DNA of 13,127 bases, from positions 1 through 13,127 of the forward strand of contig CAKPAW010000017.1 in assembly GCA_934133165.1 (NCBI GenBank), given 5' to 3'. The notes beneath the pieces are model-generated. The model did no database searches. It was not told where the DNA came from and worked only from the letters and a program-made list of their open reading frames with translations. The stretch comes from an uncultured Clostridia bacterium. Its GTDB lineage: Bacteria > Bacillota > Clostridia > TANB77 > CAG-508. The translations under genes were made by a program, and so were the position numbers. Position 1 is the stretch's first letter; each line of letters starts with the position of its first letter. Of the stretch, positions 1 to 6,823 are shown piece by piece.

Positions 1-348
1 AGTATATTATTTGTTTGTAAGCTATATTTTTTACATTATATTTTTATTTTATTATATTTTGTATTTTATATATGGTTAAATAATAGGTAATATATTTGAG
101 CTAAGATTATATTTATATATTATTGTGGTCATTATTAGTCCTATTTTAGGATGAATATGGTTATTATGTGTGTATTTATAGTCGAACGAATGATTATTAT
201 TTTTGGTTTATTGCTTATTTATATAGTAATATATATTAGGTGAAAAAATTAGGAATAATAGTTTTAGCCTAAAGTTAATATTAGCTTTATACGATAATAG
301 CACGTAATAGTATTTAATCTATTACGTGCTATTAAATTTATTTTAAAA
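1..348. other. Left flank downstream of gyrB, no gene recognised
   Basis: This AT-rich stretch lies downstream of gyrB on the minus strand. I found no convincing coding region, tRNA or rRNA on either strand. It holds a long perfect inverted repeat at 295-334 (listed separately) and a small TCCTA/TAGGA hairpin at 139-151. In many Firmicutes gyrA follows gyrB directly. Here at least 348 bases separate gyrB from whatever comes next, so gyrA, if adjacent, begins outside the window. Confidence 0.5.
295..334 (-). terminator. Perfect 16-bp inverted repeat after gyrB, possible terminator
   Basis: The arms at 295-310 and 319-334 are perfectly complementary over 16 bp around an 8-nt loop, with a central ACGTAATAG/CTATTACGT core. 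It begins 14 bases past the gyrB stop, where a transcript-ending hairpin is expected. In the gyrB direction no U-run follows the stem; the bases after it read roughly TCGTATAAAG. It is therefore not a textbook intrinsic terminator. It could instead be a 3'-end stabilising hairpin, a factor-assisted terminator, or a protein-binding palindrome. Confidence 0.5.
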
Positions 349-2280
349 TTATATATCAAGATTTTTAACATATTTAGCATTTTTCTCTATAAATTCTCTT
401 CTTGGTTCAATATCATCACCCATAAGAATTGTAAATATTTCATCTGCTTTTATAGCATCTTCCATTGTTACTTTTACTAAAATTCTATTTGATGGATCCA
501 TTGTTGTTTCCCATAATTGTTCTGGGTTCATTTCTCCAAGACCTTTATATCTTTGAAGTCCTAATTGTTCTCTTTCTATTCCTTGTTCTGCTAAATCTTT
601 ATATGCTTTCTCTAAATCTTCATCTGTATAACAATATACATCTTTCATACCTTTTTTAGATAATTTGTATAGTGGTGGTTGTGCTAAATATACATTTCCA
701 TTTTCAATTAATGGTCTCATATATCTAAAGAAGAATGTAAGTAAAAGTGTTCTAATATGTGCACCATCGACATCGGCATCGGCCATAATTATAACTTTTC
801 CGTATCTTATTTTAGATACATCAAAATCTGCACCTATACCAGCACCAACAGCTAATATAACTGGATTTAATTTATCATTTCCATATATTTTATCTGCTCT
901 TGCTTTTTCAACATTAAGCATTTTACCCCAAAGTGGAAGTATAGCTTGGAATCTTCTATCTCTACCTTGTTTTGCACTTCCTCCAGCAGAGTCTCCTTCG
1001 ACTATATATACTTCACACTCTGCAGGATTTTTACTACTGCAGTCTGCTAATTTTCCAGGTAATGTTGTTGTTTCTAATGCATTTTTTCTTCTAACTAATT
1101 CTCTTGCTTTTCTTGCAGCTTCTCTTGCTCTAGAAGCATTTATACATTTTTCCAAAATAGCTTTCGCTACTGATGGATTTTCTTCTAAAAAGTTCCCTAA
1201 AGCTTCATTTACCATACTTTGAACAATACCTGTTACATTACTATTTCCTAATTTTGTTTTAGTTTGTCCTTCAAATTGAGGTTCTTTTACTTTAACAGAA
1301 ACAACTGCTGTTATACCTTCACGAATGTCTTCGCCTTGTAAGTTTGCATCTTTTTCTTTTATTAAATTATGACTTCTTGCATAATCATTAAAAGTTTTTG
1401 TTAATGCTCTCTTAAATCCTTCTAAGTGAGTTCCCCCCTCTATTGTATTAATGTTATTTACGAATGTATATATATTTTCTGAATATGCTGTTGTATATTG
1501 GAAAGCTATTTCAACTGGAACTTCACCATCTGTTTTTTCTATATATATTGGATTTGGATGTAATTTTTCTTTGTTTTTATTTAAAAATTCAACAAAAGAA
1601 TTTAATCCTCCTTCAAAATGAAATTCTGCTTTTTTAGGTGTTTCTTCTCTTAAATCTTCTATACTAATTTTTAGTCCTTTTGTTAAAAATGCCATTTCTC
1701 TAAATCTATTTTCTAATATATCATATTCATATTCTAATGTTTCAAAAATAGTATCATCTGCTAGAAATCTAACTTTAGTACCTGTTTTCTTAGAATCTCC
1801 TATTCTTGTTAATGGCTCTACTGTTTTTCCTCTTTCGAATTTCATTTCATAGATTCCACCATCTCTTTGAATAGTTACTTCGCACCATGCAGATAGTGCA
1901 TTTACAACAGATGCTCCAACTCCATGAAGACCTCCAGATACTTTATATCCACTATCTCCACCGAATTTTCCACCAGCATTTAATTTTGTATAAACTGTTT
2001 CAGCAGCTGAAATATGTGTTTTTGGATGTATATCTACTGGTATTCCTCTACCATCATCTTCTACGCTAATAACATTTCCTGGCTCTATTTTTACTTGTAT
2101 ATGTGTACAATAACCAGCTAATGCTTCGTCTACACAGTTATCTACTATTTCGTATACTAAATGGTGAAGTCCTCTTACAGAAACACTACCTATATACATA
2201 CCAGGTCTTTTTCTTACATGCTCTAAACCATCTAATACTTGAATTTGTTCAGCTCCATACTTATGTTCAAATTTTTCCAT
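349..2280 (-). CDS. gyrB: DNA gyrase subunit B
   Basis: This is the ATPase subunit of DNA gyrase, the type IIA topoisomerase that introduces negative supercoils with GyrA. The 643-residue length is normal for Gram-positive GyrB, which lacks the large proteobacterial insert. The GHKL ATPase domain has the E44/D47/N48 ATP and Mg-binding motif, DDGRGIP at 75-81 and GLHGVG at 117-122. The transducer carries the QTK loop at 339-341. The TOPRIM domain has EGDSAGG at 428-434 with catalytic Glu428, and the acidic DADVDG metal-binding motif at 501-506. The C-terminal tail has the conserved QRYKGLGEMNPEQLW segment. The ATG at 2280 has AGAAGGA about 10 bases upstream and matches the family N-terminus. 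It is the last gene of the dnaN-recF-remB-gyrB series, preceded by a short gap with two DnaA-box-like sites. ParE is the main alternative, but the origin position and motif set favour GyrB. Confidence 0.97.
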   Translation of the reverse strand: MEKFEHKYGAEQIQVLDGLEHVRKRPGMYIGSVSVRGLHHLVYEIVDNCVDEALAGYCTHIQVKIEPGNVISVEDDGRGIPVDIHPKTHISAAETVYTKLNAGGKFGGDSGYKVSGGLHGVGASVVNALSAWCEVTIQRDGGIYEMKFERGKTVEPLTRIGDSKKTGTKVRFLADDTIFETLEYEYDILENRFREMAFLTKGLKISIEDLREETPKKAEFHFEGGLNSFVEFLNKNKEKLHPNPIYIEKTDGEVPVEIAFQYTTAYSENIYTFVNNINTIEGGTHLEGFKRALTKTFNDYARSHNLIKEKDANLQGEDIREGITAVVSVKVKEPQFEGQTKTKLGNSNVTGIVQSMVNEALGNFLEENPSVAKAILEKCINASRAREAARKARELVRRKNALETTTLPGKLADCSSKNPAECEVYIVEGDSAGGSAKQGRDRRFQAILPLWGKMLNVEKARADKIYGNDKLNPVILAVGAGIGADFDVSKIRYGKVIIMADADVDGAHIRTLLLTFFFRYMRPLIENGNVYLAQPPLYKLSKKGMKDVYCYTDEDLEKAYKDLAEQGIEREQLGLQRYKGLGEMNPEQLWETTMDPSNRILVKVTMEDAIKADEIFTILMGDDIEPRREFIEKNAKYVKNLDI

Positions 2281-2313
2281 TTTTTAACCATCCTTCTATT
2301 TTTATAATATATG

Positions 2314-2345
2314 TTTTCCACATTTTGTTCTTTATATGTGGATTA
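2314..2345. promoter_or_regulatory. Two opposed DnaA-box-like sites upstream of gyrB
   Basis: TTTTCCACA at 2314-2322 and TGTGGATTA at 2337-2345 each match the DnaA box consensus TTATCCACA (or its complement) at 8 of 9 positions. They lie in opposite orientation and form a 7-bp inverted repeat (2317-2323 with 2336-2342, 12-nt loop). The right-hand site overlaps the remB stop codon. DnaA control of gyrB or extra DnaA loading near the origin is plausible. A simple RNA hairpin is the alternative, and I saw no clear gyrB promoter nearby. Confidence 0.45.
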
Positions 2346-2600
2346 TACTATCTCTTTTTGTAGTCTTTTTGCTAACGTTATAGATGATATATTAGATATA
2401 TATCCTTTTGTTTTTTTATTATTTTCAATTAATAATAATGTTTTTTTATTTCCTTCTGAAATATCTGTTATTTTATTTTCTATATTTAGTTCTTTTTCTA
2501 TTTCTTCCATACTTTTATTTATTAACATTTTTTCTAAATCAATTATTGTAATAATTTCTTTTGATGGAATAATAGTATCTTTTCCTATATGAACATACAT
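2343..2600 (-). CDS. remB: Extracellular matrix/biofilm regulator RemB (YaaB, DUF370-related)
   Basis: This 85-residue protein begins MYVHIGKDTIIPSKEIITI, matching the RemB/YaaB type N-terminus (MYIHLGDD...) found between recF and gyrB in B. subtilis. There RemB promotes expression of biofilm matrix genes. The rest of the protein is Lys/Glu/Ile-rich with no catalytic motif or membrane segment. The gene starts five bases after the recF stop. Its AAGGAG ribosome site lies inside the recF 3' end, about 13 bases from the ATG, which suggests translational coupling. The assignment rests on the N-terminal motif, size and position. The function in this organism is inferred, and the C-terminal half diverges from the B. 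subtilis protein. Confidence 0.8.
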   Translation of the reverse strand: MYVHIGKDTIIPSKEIITIIDLEKMLINKSMEEIEKELNIENKITDISEGNKKTLLLIENNKKTKGYISNISSITLAKRLQKEIV

Positions 2601-2605
2601 ATTAT

Positions 2606-3667
2606 TTAAATAACTCCTTTTTTCACTTCAAATAATTTAAATTCATTATTAATTTCTTCTATTTTATCTGTACAAGTAATAATAACTTGTTTGTTTTCTA
2701 TATTTTCTAAAAAATTTCTTCTTCTTTTTTCATCTAATTCTGACATAAAATCATCTAACAATAAAATAGGATATTCCCCTATTTCATCATATATTACTTG
2801 CATTTCTGCTATTTTTAATGAAAGTATTACAGTTCTATTTTGTCCTTGTGAACCATATATATTAACTAACTCATTATTAATATATATCATAAAATCGTCA
2901 CGATGTACACCCTTTGTTGTAAAACCTTTTATAATATCTAATTTTCTTCTTTCTTTTAATAATTTTAAATATTCTTCTTTATTTTTGCAATTAGATTCAT
3001 ATTCAATTTCTAAATTTTCTTTATCTTCTGTAATATCTTTATGAATATCATTTATTTTTTCTTTTATTTTTTCTATAAATTCATTTCTATATAAAAATAT
3101 TTTTTCACCATATTCTGCTAGCTTTTCATCCCATATTTCTAACATTTCTTCTGGTTTATTTTCTACTTTTATTTGTTTTAAATAATTATTTCTTTGTTCT
3201 AAAGTTTTATTATATAAATTTAATATATGTACATAATTTGGTCTTAATTGTCCTATCATTATATCTAAAAATCTTCTTCTTTTTTGTGGACCTTCTTTTA
3301 AAATTTGTATATCATCTGGTGTAAAAATAACAATATTTATTTTTCCTAATAATTCACTTAATTTTTTTATTTTTATACCATTAACATATATATTTTTTTT
3401 GTTTTCTATATCTATTTTTATTGTTCCTTCTCTGTCTACTTTTTTATATTCTATATAAACAGATGCATTTTCTTTATTAAACTTTATCATTTCTTTATCT
3501 TTTGTTGTTCTAAAAGATTTTCCTATAGCACATAAAAATATAGATTCTATTATGTTTGTTTTGCCTTGCGCATTATCTCCATAAAAAATATTTATATTAG
3601 GATTTAATAAAATTTCTTGTTCTTCATAATTTCTAAAATTTAATAATTTTATTTTATTAATATACAT
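2606..3667 (-). CDS. recF: DNA replication/repair protein RecF
   Basis: RecF is an SMC-like ABC-type ATPase that binds gapped DNA and, with RecO and RecR, loads RecA at stalled forks and single-strand gaps. The 353-residue length is typical. Visible motifs are the N-terminal MYINKIKLLNFRNY, Walker A GDNAQGKTN at 30-38, the ABC signature region GSQGQNRT (SQGQ at 273-276), and Walker B ILLLDD at 301-306 followed by the SELD D-loop. The middle (about 140-250) is charged and helical, as expected for lobe II. The ATG at 3667 gives the family N-terminus, but no good Shine-Dalgarno sequence precedes it. The gene is preceded by a 120-bp gap with DnaA boxes instead of yaaA/rlbA, and is nearly contiguous with remB. 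Confidence 0.96.
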   Translation of the reverse strand: MYINKIKLLNFRNYEEQEILLNPNINIFYGDNAQGKTNIIESIFLCAIGKSFRTTKDKEMIKFNKENASVYIEYKKVDREGTIKIDIENKKNIYVNGIKIKKLSELLGKINIVIFTPDDIQILKEGPQKRRRFLDIMIGQLRPNYVHILNLYNKTLEQRNNYLKQIKVENKPEEMLEIWDEKLAEYGEKIFLYRNEFIEKIKEKINDIHKDITEDKENLEIEYESNCKNKEEYLKLLKERRKLDIIKGFTTKGVHRDDFMIYINNELVNIYGSQGQNRTVILSLKIAEMQVIYDEIGEYPILLLDDFMSELDEKRRRNFLENIENKQVIITCTDKIEEINNEFKLFEVKKGVI

Positions 3668-3685
3668 ATATATTAGAGATTAGAT

Positions 3686-3769
3686 GTTGGAAATTATAAA
3701 TTTTATCTTTATTATCCACATTTTATTAATGAATTGTGTATAACTTTTTTCTAATTTCCAATTTCCAAC
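3686..3769. promoter_or_regulatory. DnaA boxes within a long inverted repeat, dnaN-recF gap
   Basis: TTATCCACA at 3712-3720 is a perfect consensus DnaA box. TGTGTATAA at 3735-3743 is the complement of TTATACACA, which fits the relaxed consensus TTATNCACA. The boxes are opposed and 14 bases apart. They are bracketed by a 10-bp perfect inverted repeat, GTTGGAAATT at 3686-3695 and AATTTCCAAC at 3760-3769. A -10-like TATAAT (minus strand, 3693-3698) sits upstream of recF, without a good -35. DnaA binding here could regulate recF-remB-gyrB or act as an origin-proximal DnaA reservoir. Confidence 0.6.
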
Positions 3770-3787
3770 TTTTAACCTCCCTTCTTA

Positions 3788-4903
3788 TTAATCTTTTAAT
3801 CTAATTGGTAATATCATATAAATGTAATCACCATCATCAACTGGTCTTATTATACATGGAGAAATGCTTGTACCAAAGTCTACAAAAATTTCTTCATCAT
3901 CTATTGCACGAAGTGCATCTAGGAAATATTTAGGATTAAATCCTGCTTCTAAGTTTTGACCTTCTGTAGAAACATACATTTCTTCTTTAGCATCACCTGT
4001 TTGATTTGTACAAGAAATTGTAACTTTTCCTATGTCTACAGAAACCTTAACTGGGTATTTCTTTTCTTTTTCTATACTAGATGCTGAAATTAAACTAATT
4101 CTTTCAAAACAATTTTGAATTATATTTTTATTTACTCTTACTCTTGTTTCCCAATTTTCAGGAATAACACTTGAATAATTTAAAAATTCTCCATCTAACA
4201 ATCTAGTTACTAATTTACAATTTTCCATTTCAAATAGTGCTTGATTTTTAGCAACTCCTATTTTTATATTATCAAATGAATCTAATATAATTTTATTAAC
4301 TTCATTTAAAGTTCTACCAGGAATAACTGCTGTAAAATCATTACTACTATTTTGTAGAAATTTAGATTTCCATGCTAATCTAAATCCATCTACTGCAACT
4401 ACATTTAATTTATTATTTTTTATTTCAAATAAACATCCTGTAAAAATAGGTCTATTTTCTTCTGTACTTACAGCAAATATTGTTTTTCTTATCATTTCTT
4501 TTAAAACATTTTGTTCTATATCTATAGAATTTTCTACATTTATTTGTGGAAGTTCTGGAAATTCTTCTGGATTCATAGTAGCTAATTTATATAATGAACC
4601 TTCACATTCTATTACTAATAAATTTTTTTCATTTAATGAAATATTAATTTCTGTATCTGGTAATTTTCTTATTATTTCACTAAACATTATAGCATTAACT
4701 ACTGTAGCACCTTGTTCTCTAACATCTGCATCAATAATGTATTCTATTCCTATTTCTAAATCGTATGTTGTTAATTTAACTTCTTTATCATTTGTTTGAA
4801 TTAATATACCTTCTAATATAGGCATTGTTGTTTTTGAAGCAACAGCTTTTGTTACGGAATTAATAGCTTTCAAGATTTTTTCTTTTTCGCAAACAATTTT
4901 CAT
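3788..4903 (-). CDS. dnaN: DNA polymerase III beta subunit (sliding clamp)
   Basis: DnaN forms the ring-shaped homodimeric clamp that tethers DNA polymerase III and many partner proteins to DNA. The 371-residue length is standard for the three-domain bacterial clamp. The N-terminus MKIVCEKEKILKAINSV, the motif KTTMPILEGILIQ (about 24-36), the central FAVSTEENRPIFTG segment and the C-terminal YMILPIRLKD are characteristic. The C-terminal segment contributes to the hydrophobic pocket that binds clamp-interacting peptides. The ATG at 4903 has AAGGAG about 10 bases upstream. It lies directly beyond the origin unwinding region from dnaA, the usual Firmicute arrangement. No anomalies are seen. Confidence 0.97.
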   Translation of the reverse strand: MKIVCEKEKILKAINSVTKAVASKTTMPILEGILIQTNDKEVKLTTYDLEIGIEYIIDADVREQGATVVNAIMFSEIIRKLPDTEINISLNEKNLLVIECEGSLYKLATMNPEEFPELPQINVENSIDIEQNVLKEMIRKTIFAVSTEENRPIFTGCLFEIKNNKLNVVAVDGFRLAWKSKFLQNSSNDFTAVIPGRTLNEVNKIILDSFDNIKIGVAKNQALFEMENCKLVTRLLDGEFLNYSSVIPENWETRVRVNKNIIQNCFERISLISASSIEKEKKYPVKVSVDIGKVTISCTNQTGDAKEEMYVSTEGQNLEAGFNPKYFLDALRAIDDEEIFVDFGTSISPCIIRPVDDGDYIYMILPIRLKD

Positions 4904-4940
4904 TTTTCATCAAACTCCTTTATAATATAATAAATAATTT

Positions 4941-4958
4941 TAGTAGTAGTAGTAATAG
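4941..4958 (+). promoter_or_regulatory. DnaA-trio element of the unwinding region
   Basis: Six consecutive triplets are TAG, TAG, TAG, TAG, TAA, TAG. DnaA-trios are known in B. subtilis as repeats that, read 3'-GAT-5' style next to a DnaA box, guide DnaA filament growth onto a single strand and set where the duplex opens. The spacing fits: a 4-base G/C-containing linker, then two DnaA-box-like sites on one side and AT-only DNA on the other. An array with five TAG copies is unusually regular. Confidence 0.8.
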
Positions 4959-5203
4959 GTGCTGTGGATTCTGTGGAAAACTATGTGAATTGTTTATTTC
5001 CCTTATGTTTTTGATGTTGATAATATAGTGGATAAATATAAAAGTTATAAACAATTAAAATTTTAGATTGTGAATAATTAAGTTATAAACAACTTGTCTA
5101 CACTAAATTCACAATAGGCTGTGGATATCAAATCAAGCTGTTCCGTAAGAAGAATTTGCTTAATTGTTTCCAAACAATCATTTTTCCAAACACCTTTTTT
5201 AAA

Positions 5204-5227
5204 AAATATAAATTTTTATTTATATTT
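5204..5227 (-). terminator. AT-only hairpin after dnaA, weak terminator candidate
   Basis: The arms AAATATAAAT (5204-5213) and ATTTATATTT (5218-5227) are perfectly complementary over 10 bp with a 4-nt loop, just past the dnaA stop. In the dnaA direction a short U-run follows the stem. The stem has no G/C pairs, so termination would be inefficient. Read-through into dnaN would be compatible with a dnaA-dnaN operon. The palindrome could equally be part of origin DNA structure. Confidence 0.3.
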
Positions 5228-5230
5228 AAA

Positions 5231-6563
5231 CTATTGGTCCGCTAGTAAAATGTTTTTAACACTTTCCACAATTAATTTTGTGTTCTTATTTTCTTTTATT
5301 TCTTTTTCTATTTTGTTACAAGCATGCATTACTGTTGTATGATCTCTATTTCCAAAGTCTCTACCTATTTGTGGCAAAGAAATTTGAGGTACTGTTCTAC
5401 AAAGATACATAGCAATTTGTCTTGGAAATACTACATCATTAGAACGTTTTGCACCAACTAAATCTTTTGGGTCTATATTAAAATATTTAGCTACTGTTTC
5501 TTGTATAAAATTTGAAGAAATAACTTTATCTTTTGATGAAACTATTTCATTAATAGCCCACTCTGACATTTCCATAGTGATAGGACTATTTATTAATGAA
5601 GCCCTAGCTATTAATTTATTTAAAGCACCCTCCAATTCCCTAATGTTTGTGTCTATTCTATTAGCAATATTAGCAAGAATTTCGTCATCTATTATAATAT
5701 TGTCTAATTGTGCTTTCTTTCTTAAAATAGCTAAACGAGTTTCATAATCAGCATTTGAAATATCGGCAATAAGACCCCATTCAAATCTTGATTTTAACCT
5801 ATCTTCTAATAGATTAATATCTTTTGGAGGTCTATCACTAGATATAATAACTTGTTTTCCGTTTTCATGAAGAGTATTAAAAGTGTGAAAAAACTCTTCT
5901 TGAACTCTTTCTTTTCCCGCAATAAATTGGATGTCATCTATAAGAAGGACATCTATATTACGATATTTAGCACGAAATTGCTCATTTTTATTATCTTTTA
6001 TAGCATTAATAAGTTGGTTAGTGAAATTTTCAGAAGTAACATATAAAATATTTGCATTTCTATTATTTCTTAATATTTCATTACCAATAGCATGCATTAA
6101 GTGAGTTTTGCCTAAACCTACTCCTCCGTAAATAAATAAAGGATTATAAGAGGTTGCAGGTGCTTCAGCAACAGCTAAAGAGGCAGCATGAGCAAAACGG
6201 TTATTGTTTCCTACAACAAAACTATCAAAAGTATATTTTGGATTTAATGTAGGATTTAAAGAACCGATAATTTATATTTTCGCTTTTATTATTTGGTTGT
6301 TTTTGTAACTCTTCTTTTGAAAGGATAGAAATACTACATTCTTTATTAGTTAAATAATTAAATGTATTAACTAAAAGTGAATGATATCTAGCATCAACAG
6401 AATCTTTATTAAAGACATTAGAAACAAGTAATGTAATATTTCCATTTTCCATACTTTGAATTTCTATTTCTTTAATCCATGTATCATATGAAATTTGAGT
6501 CATTTCCTCTTTTAAGAGTTCTTTTGCTTTTGTAAGAAGTTCATCTAATTCTTTTTGTTGCAT
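5231..6563 (-). CDS. dnaA: Chromosomal replication initiator DnaA, with an apparent +1 frameshift
   Basis: DnaA is the AAA+ initiator that binds DnaA boxes, opens the origin and recruits the helicase. The N-terminal part lies in one frame (from 6563 to about 6275, domain I MQQKELDELLTKAK... plus the start of linker II). From about 6271 to 5231 the protein continues one base out of phase. The second frame reads IIGSLNPTLNPKYTFDSFVVG, then Walker A GGVGLGKT (about residue 145), Walker B LLIDDIQF (about 206-213), ISSDRPP sensor I, NIRELEGAL, and the domain IV signature RDHTTVMHA (about 406-414). The unshifted frame stops at 6225. Joined, the product is about 443 residues, which is normal. One extra A in the ATAAATTA tract would explain the break, so a sequencing or assembly error is likely. 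The second frame has no usable start before Walker A. ATG 6563 is preferred over TTG 6581 because GGAAGGA lies 9 bases upstream of it. Confidence 0.93.
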
Positions 6564-6580
6564 TTTTTTCAGTCCTTCCA

Positions 6581-6618
6581 AAAATATAAAATTTTCTTAG
6601 GAAAATGAATTATATTTT
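6581..6618 (-). promoter_or_regulatory. Leader hairpin next to the dnaA ribosome site
   Basis: Outer arms 6581-6589 and 6610-6618 pair over 9 bp, and inner arms ATTTTC (6591-6596) and GAAAAT (6601-6606) pair over 6 bp around a 4-nt loop, with an internal bulge. The stem abuts the GGAAGGA Shine-Dalgarno of dnaA and lies inside the transcribed leader. It could influence translation, but it is almost all A-U and may be weak. Confidence 0.35.
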
Positions 6619-6625
6619 TAAATTA

Positions 6626-6645
6626 TTACATTAAAACTCCTTTTT
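6626..6645 (-). promoter_or_regulatory. Minimal start-stop ORF in the dnaA leader
   Basis: On the minus strand AAAAAGGAG (6637-6645) is followed after five bases by ATG (6629-6631) and at once by TAA TAA (6628-6623). A good ribosome site thus leads to a one-codon ORF, about 65 bases upstream of the dnaA start and downstream of the predicted promoter. It may be a chance arrangement in AT-rich DNA. A ribosome parked here could affect leader folding or dnaA translation. Confidence 0.35.
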
Positions 6646-6660
6646 CCCTATTGTTTCCTT

Positions 6661-6690
6661 ATCATATCAAAAATCAAGTTAAATAGTCAA
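6661..6690 (-). promoter_or_regulatory. Sigma-A type promoter of dnaA
   Basis: On the minus strand the -35 TTGACT (6690-6685) and -10 TATGAT (6666-6661) are separated by 18 bases. Both hexamers match the vegetative consensus at five of six positions. Transcription would start near 6654, giving a leader of roughly 90 nt before ATG 6563. The leader contains the start-stop ORF and the hairpin listed separately. No DnaA box overlaps this promoter, so classic DnaA autoregulation is not evident here. Confidence 0.7.
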
Positions 6691-6727
6691 TACAAATAAA
6701 AAAAATAATTAAATTTAAATCAAAGTA

Positions 6728-6756
6728 TTGACATAATAGGCACTTTAATATATAAT
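6728..6756 (+). promoter_or_regulatory. Consensus sigma-A promoter of rpmH
   Basis: A perfect -35 TTGACA (6728-6733) and perfect -10 TATAAT (6751-6756) are separated by 17 bases, the optimal vegetative promoter. The start site would be near 6763, giving a leader of about 60 nt before rpmH. It is divergent from the dnaA promoter; the two -35 elements are 37 bases apart. This is the strongest promoter I see in the window, in keeping with ribosomal protein supply. Confidence 0.85.
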
Positions 6757-6823
6757 TATAAAGCTTATTGAAAAAAGAGAAAATCCGTTATCGGTTTAAA
6801 TAAATACAGGAGGTGCTAAAAAA

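Larger units (their letters stand above)
4904..5230. other. oriC: Chromosomal replication origin region (oriC, dnaA-dnaN interval)
   Basis: This 327-bp noncoding interval has the order expected of a Firmicute origin unwinding module. Reading rightward from dnaN, it has an AT-only stretch (about 4918-4940), DnaA-trio triplets (4941-4958), a short GTGC linker, and a pair of adjacent DnaA-box-like sites, TGTGGATTC (4963-4971, 7/9) and TGTGGAAAA (4972-4980, 8/9). Further 8/9 sites are AGTGGATAA 5027-5035, TGTGAATAA 5069-5077 and TGTGGATAT 5120-5128. Weaker 7/9 TTATAAACA copies lie at 5045-5053 and 5083-5091. No box is a perfect 9/9 match. The site density, AT-rich flank, trios and position between dnaA and dnaN make the call strong. 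Confidence 0.88.

Noticed and set aside
665..1222. Long plus-strand ORF inside gyrB, and similar ones in recF, mnmE and mnmG
   Set aside because: They are antisense shadows of strongly identified genes; their translations are low-complexity Leu/Phe/Ser/Ile without motifs.
3693..3720. recF promoter with TATAAT at 3693-3698
   Set aside because: The -10 is good but the bases 17-18 upstream (TGTGGA, the DnaA box) do not resemble a -35.
4941..4958. TAG triplet array as a simple microsatellite
   Set aside because: Its location between AT-only DNA and paired DnaA-box-like sites at the dnaN side of dnaA fits the DnaA-trio role better than a random repeat.
6579..6581. TTG start for dnaA giving MEGLKKMQQK
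   Set aside because: The TTG overlaps the GGAAGGA that is well placed for the ATG at 6563; six extra residues add nothing conserved.
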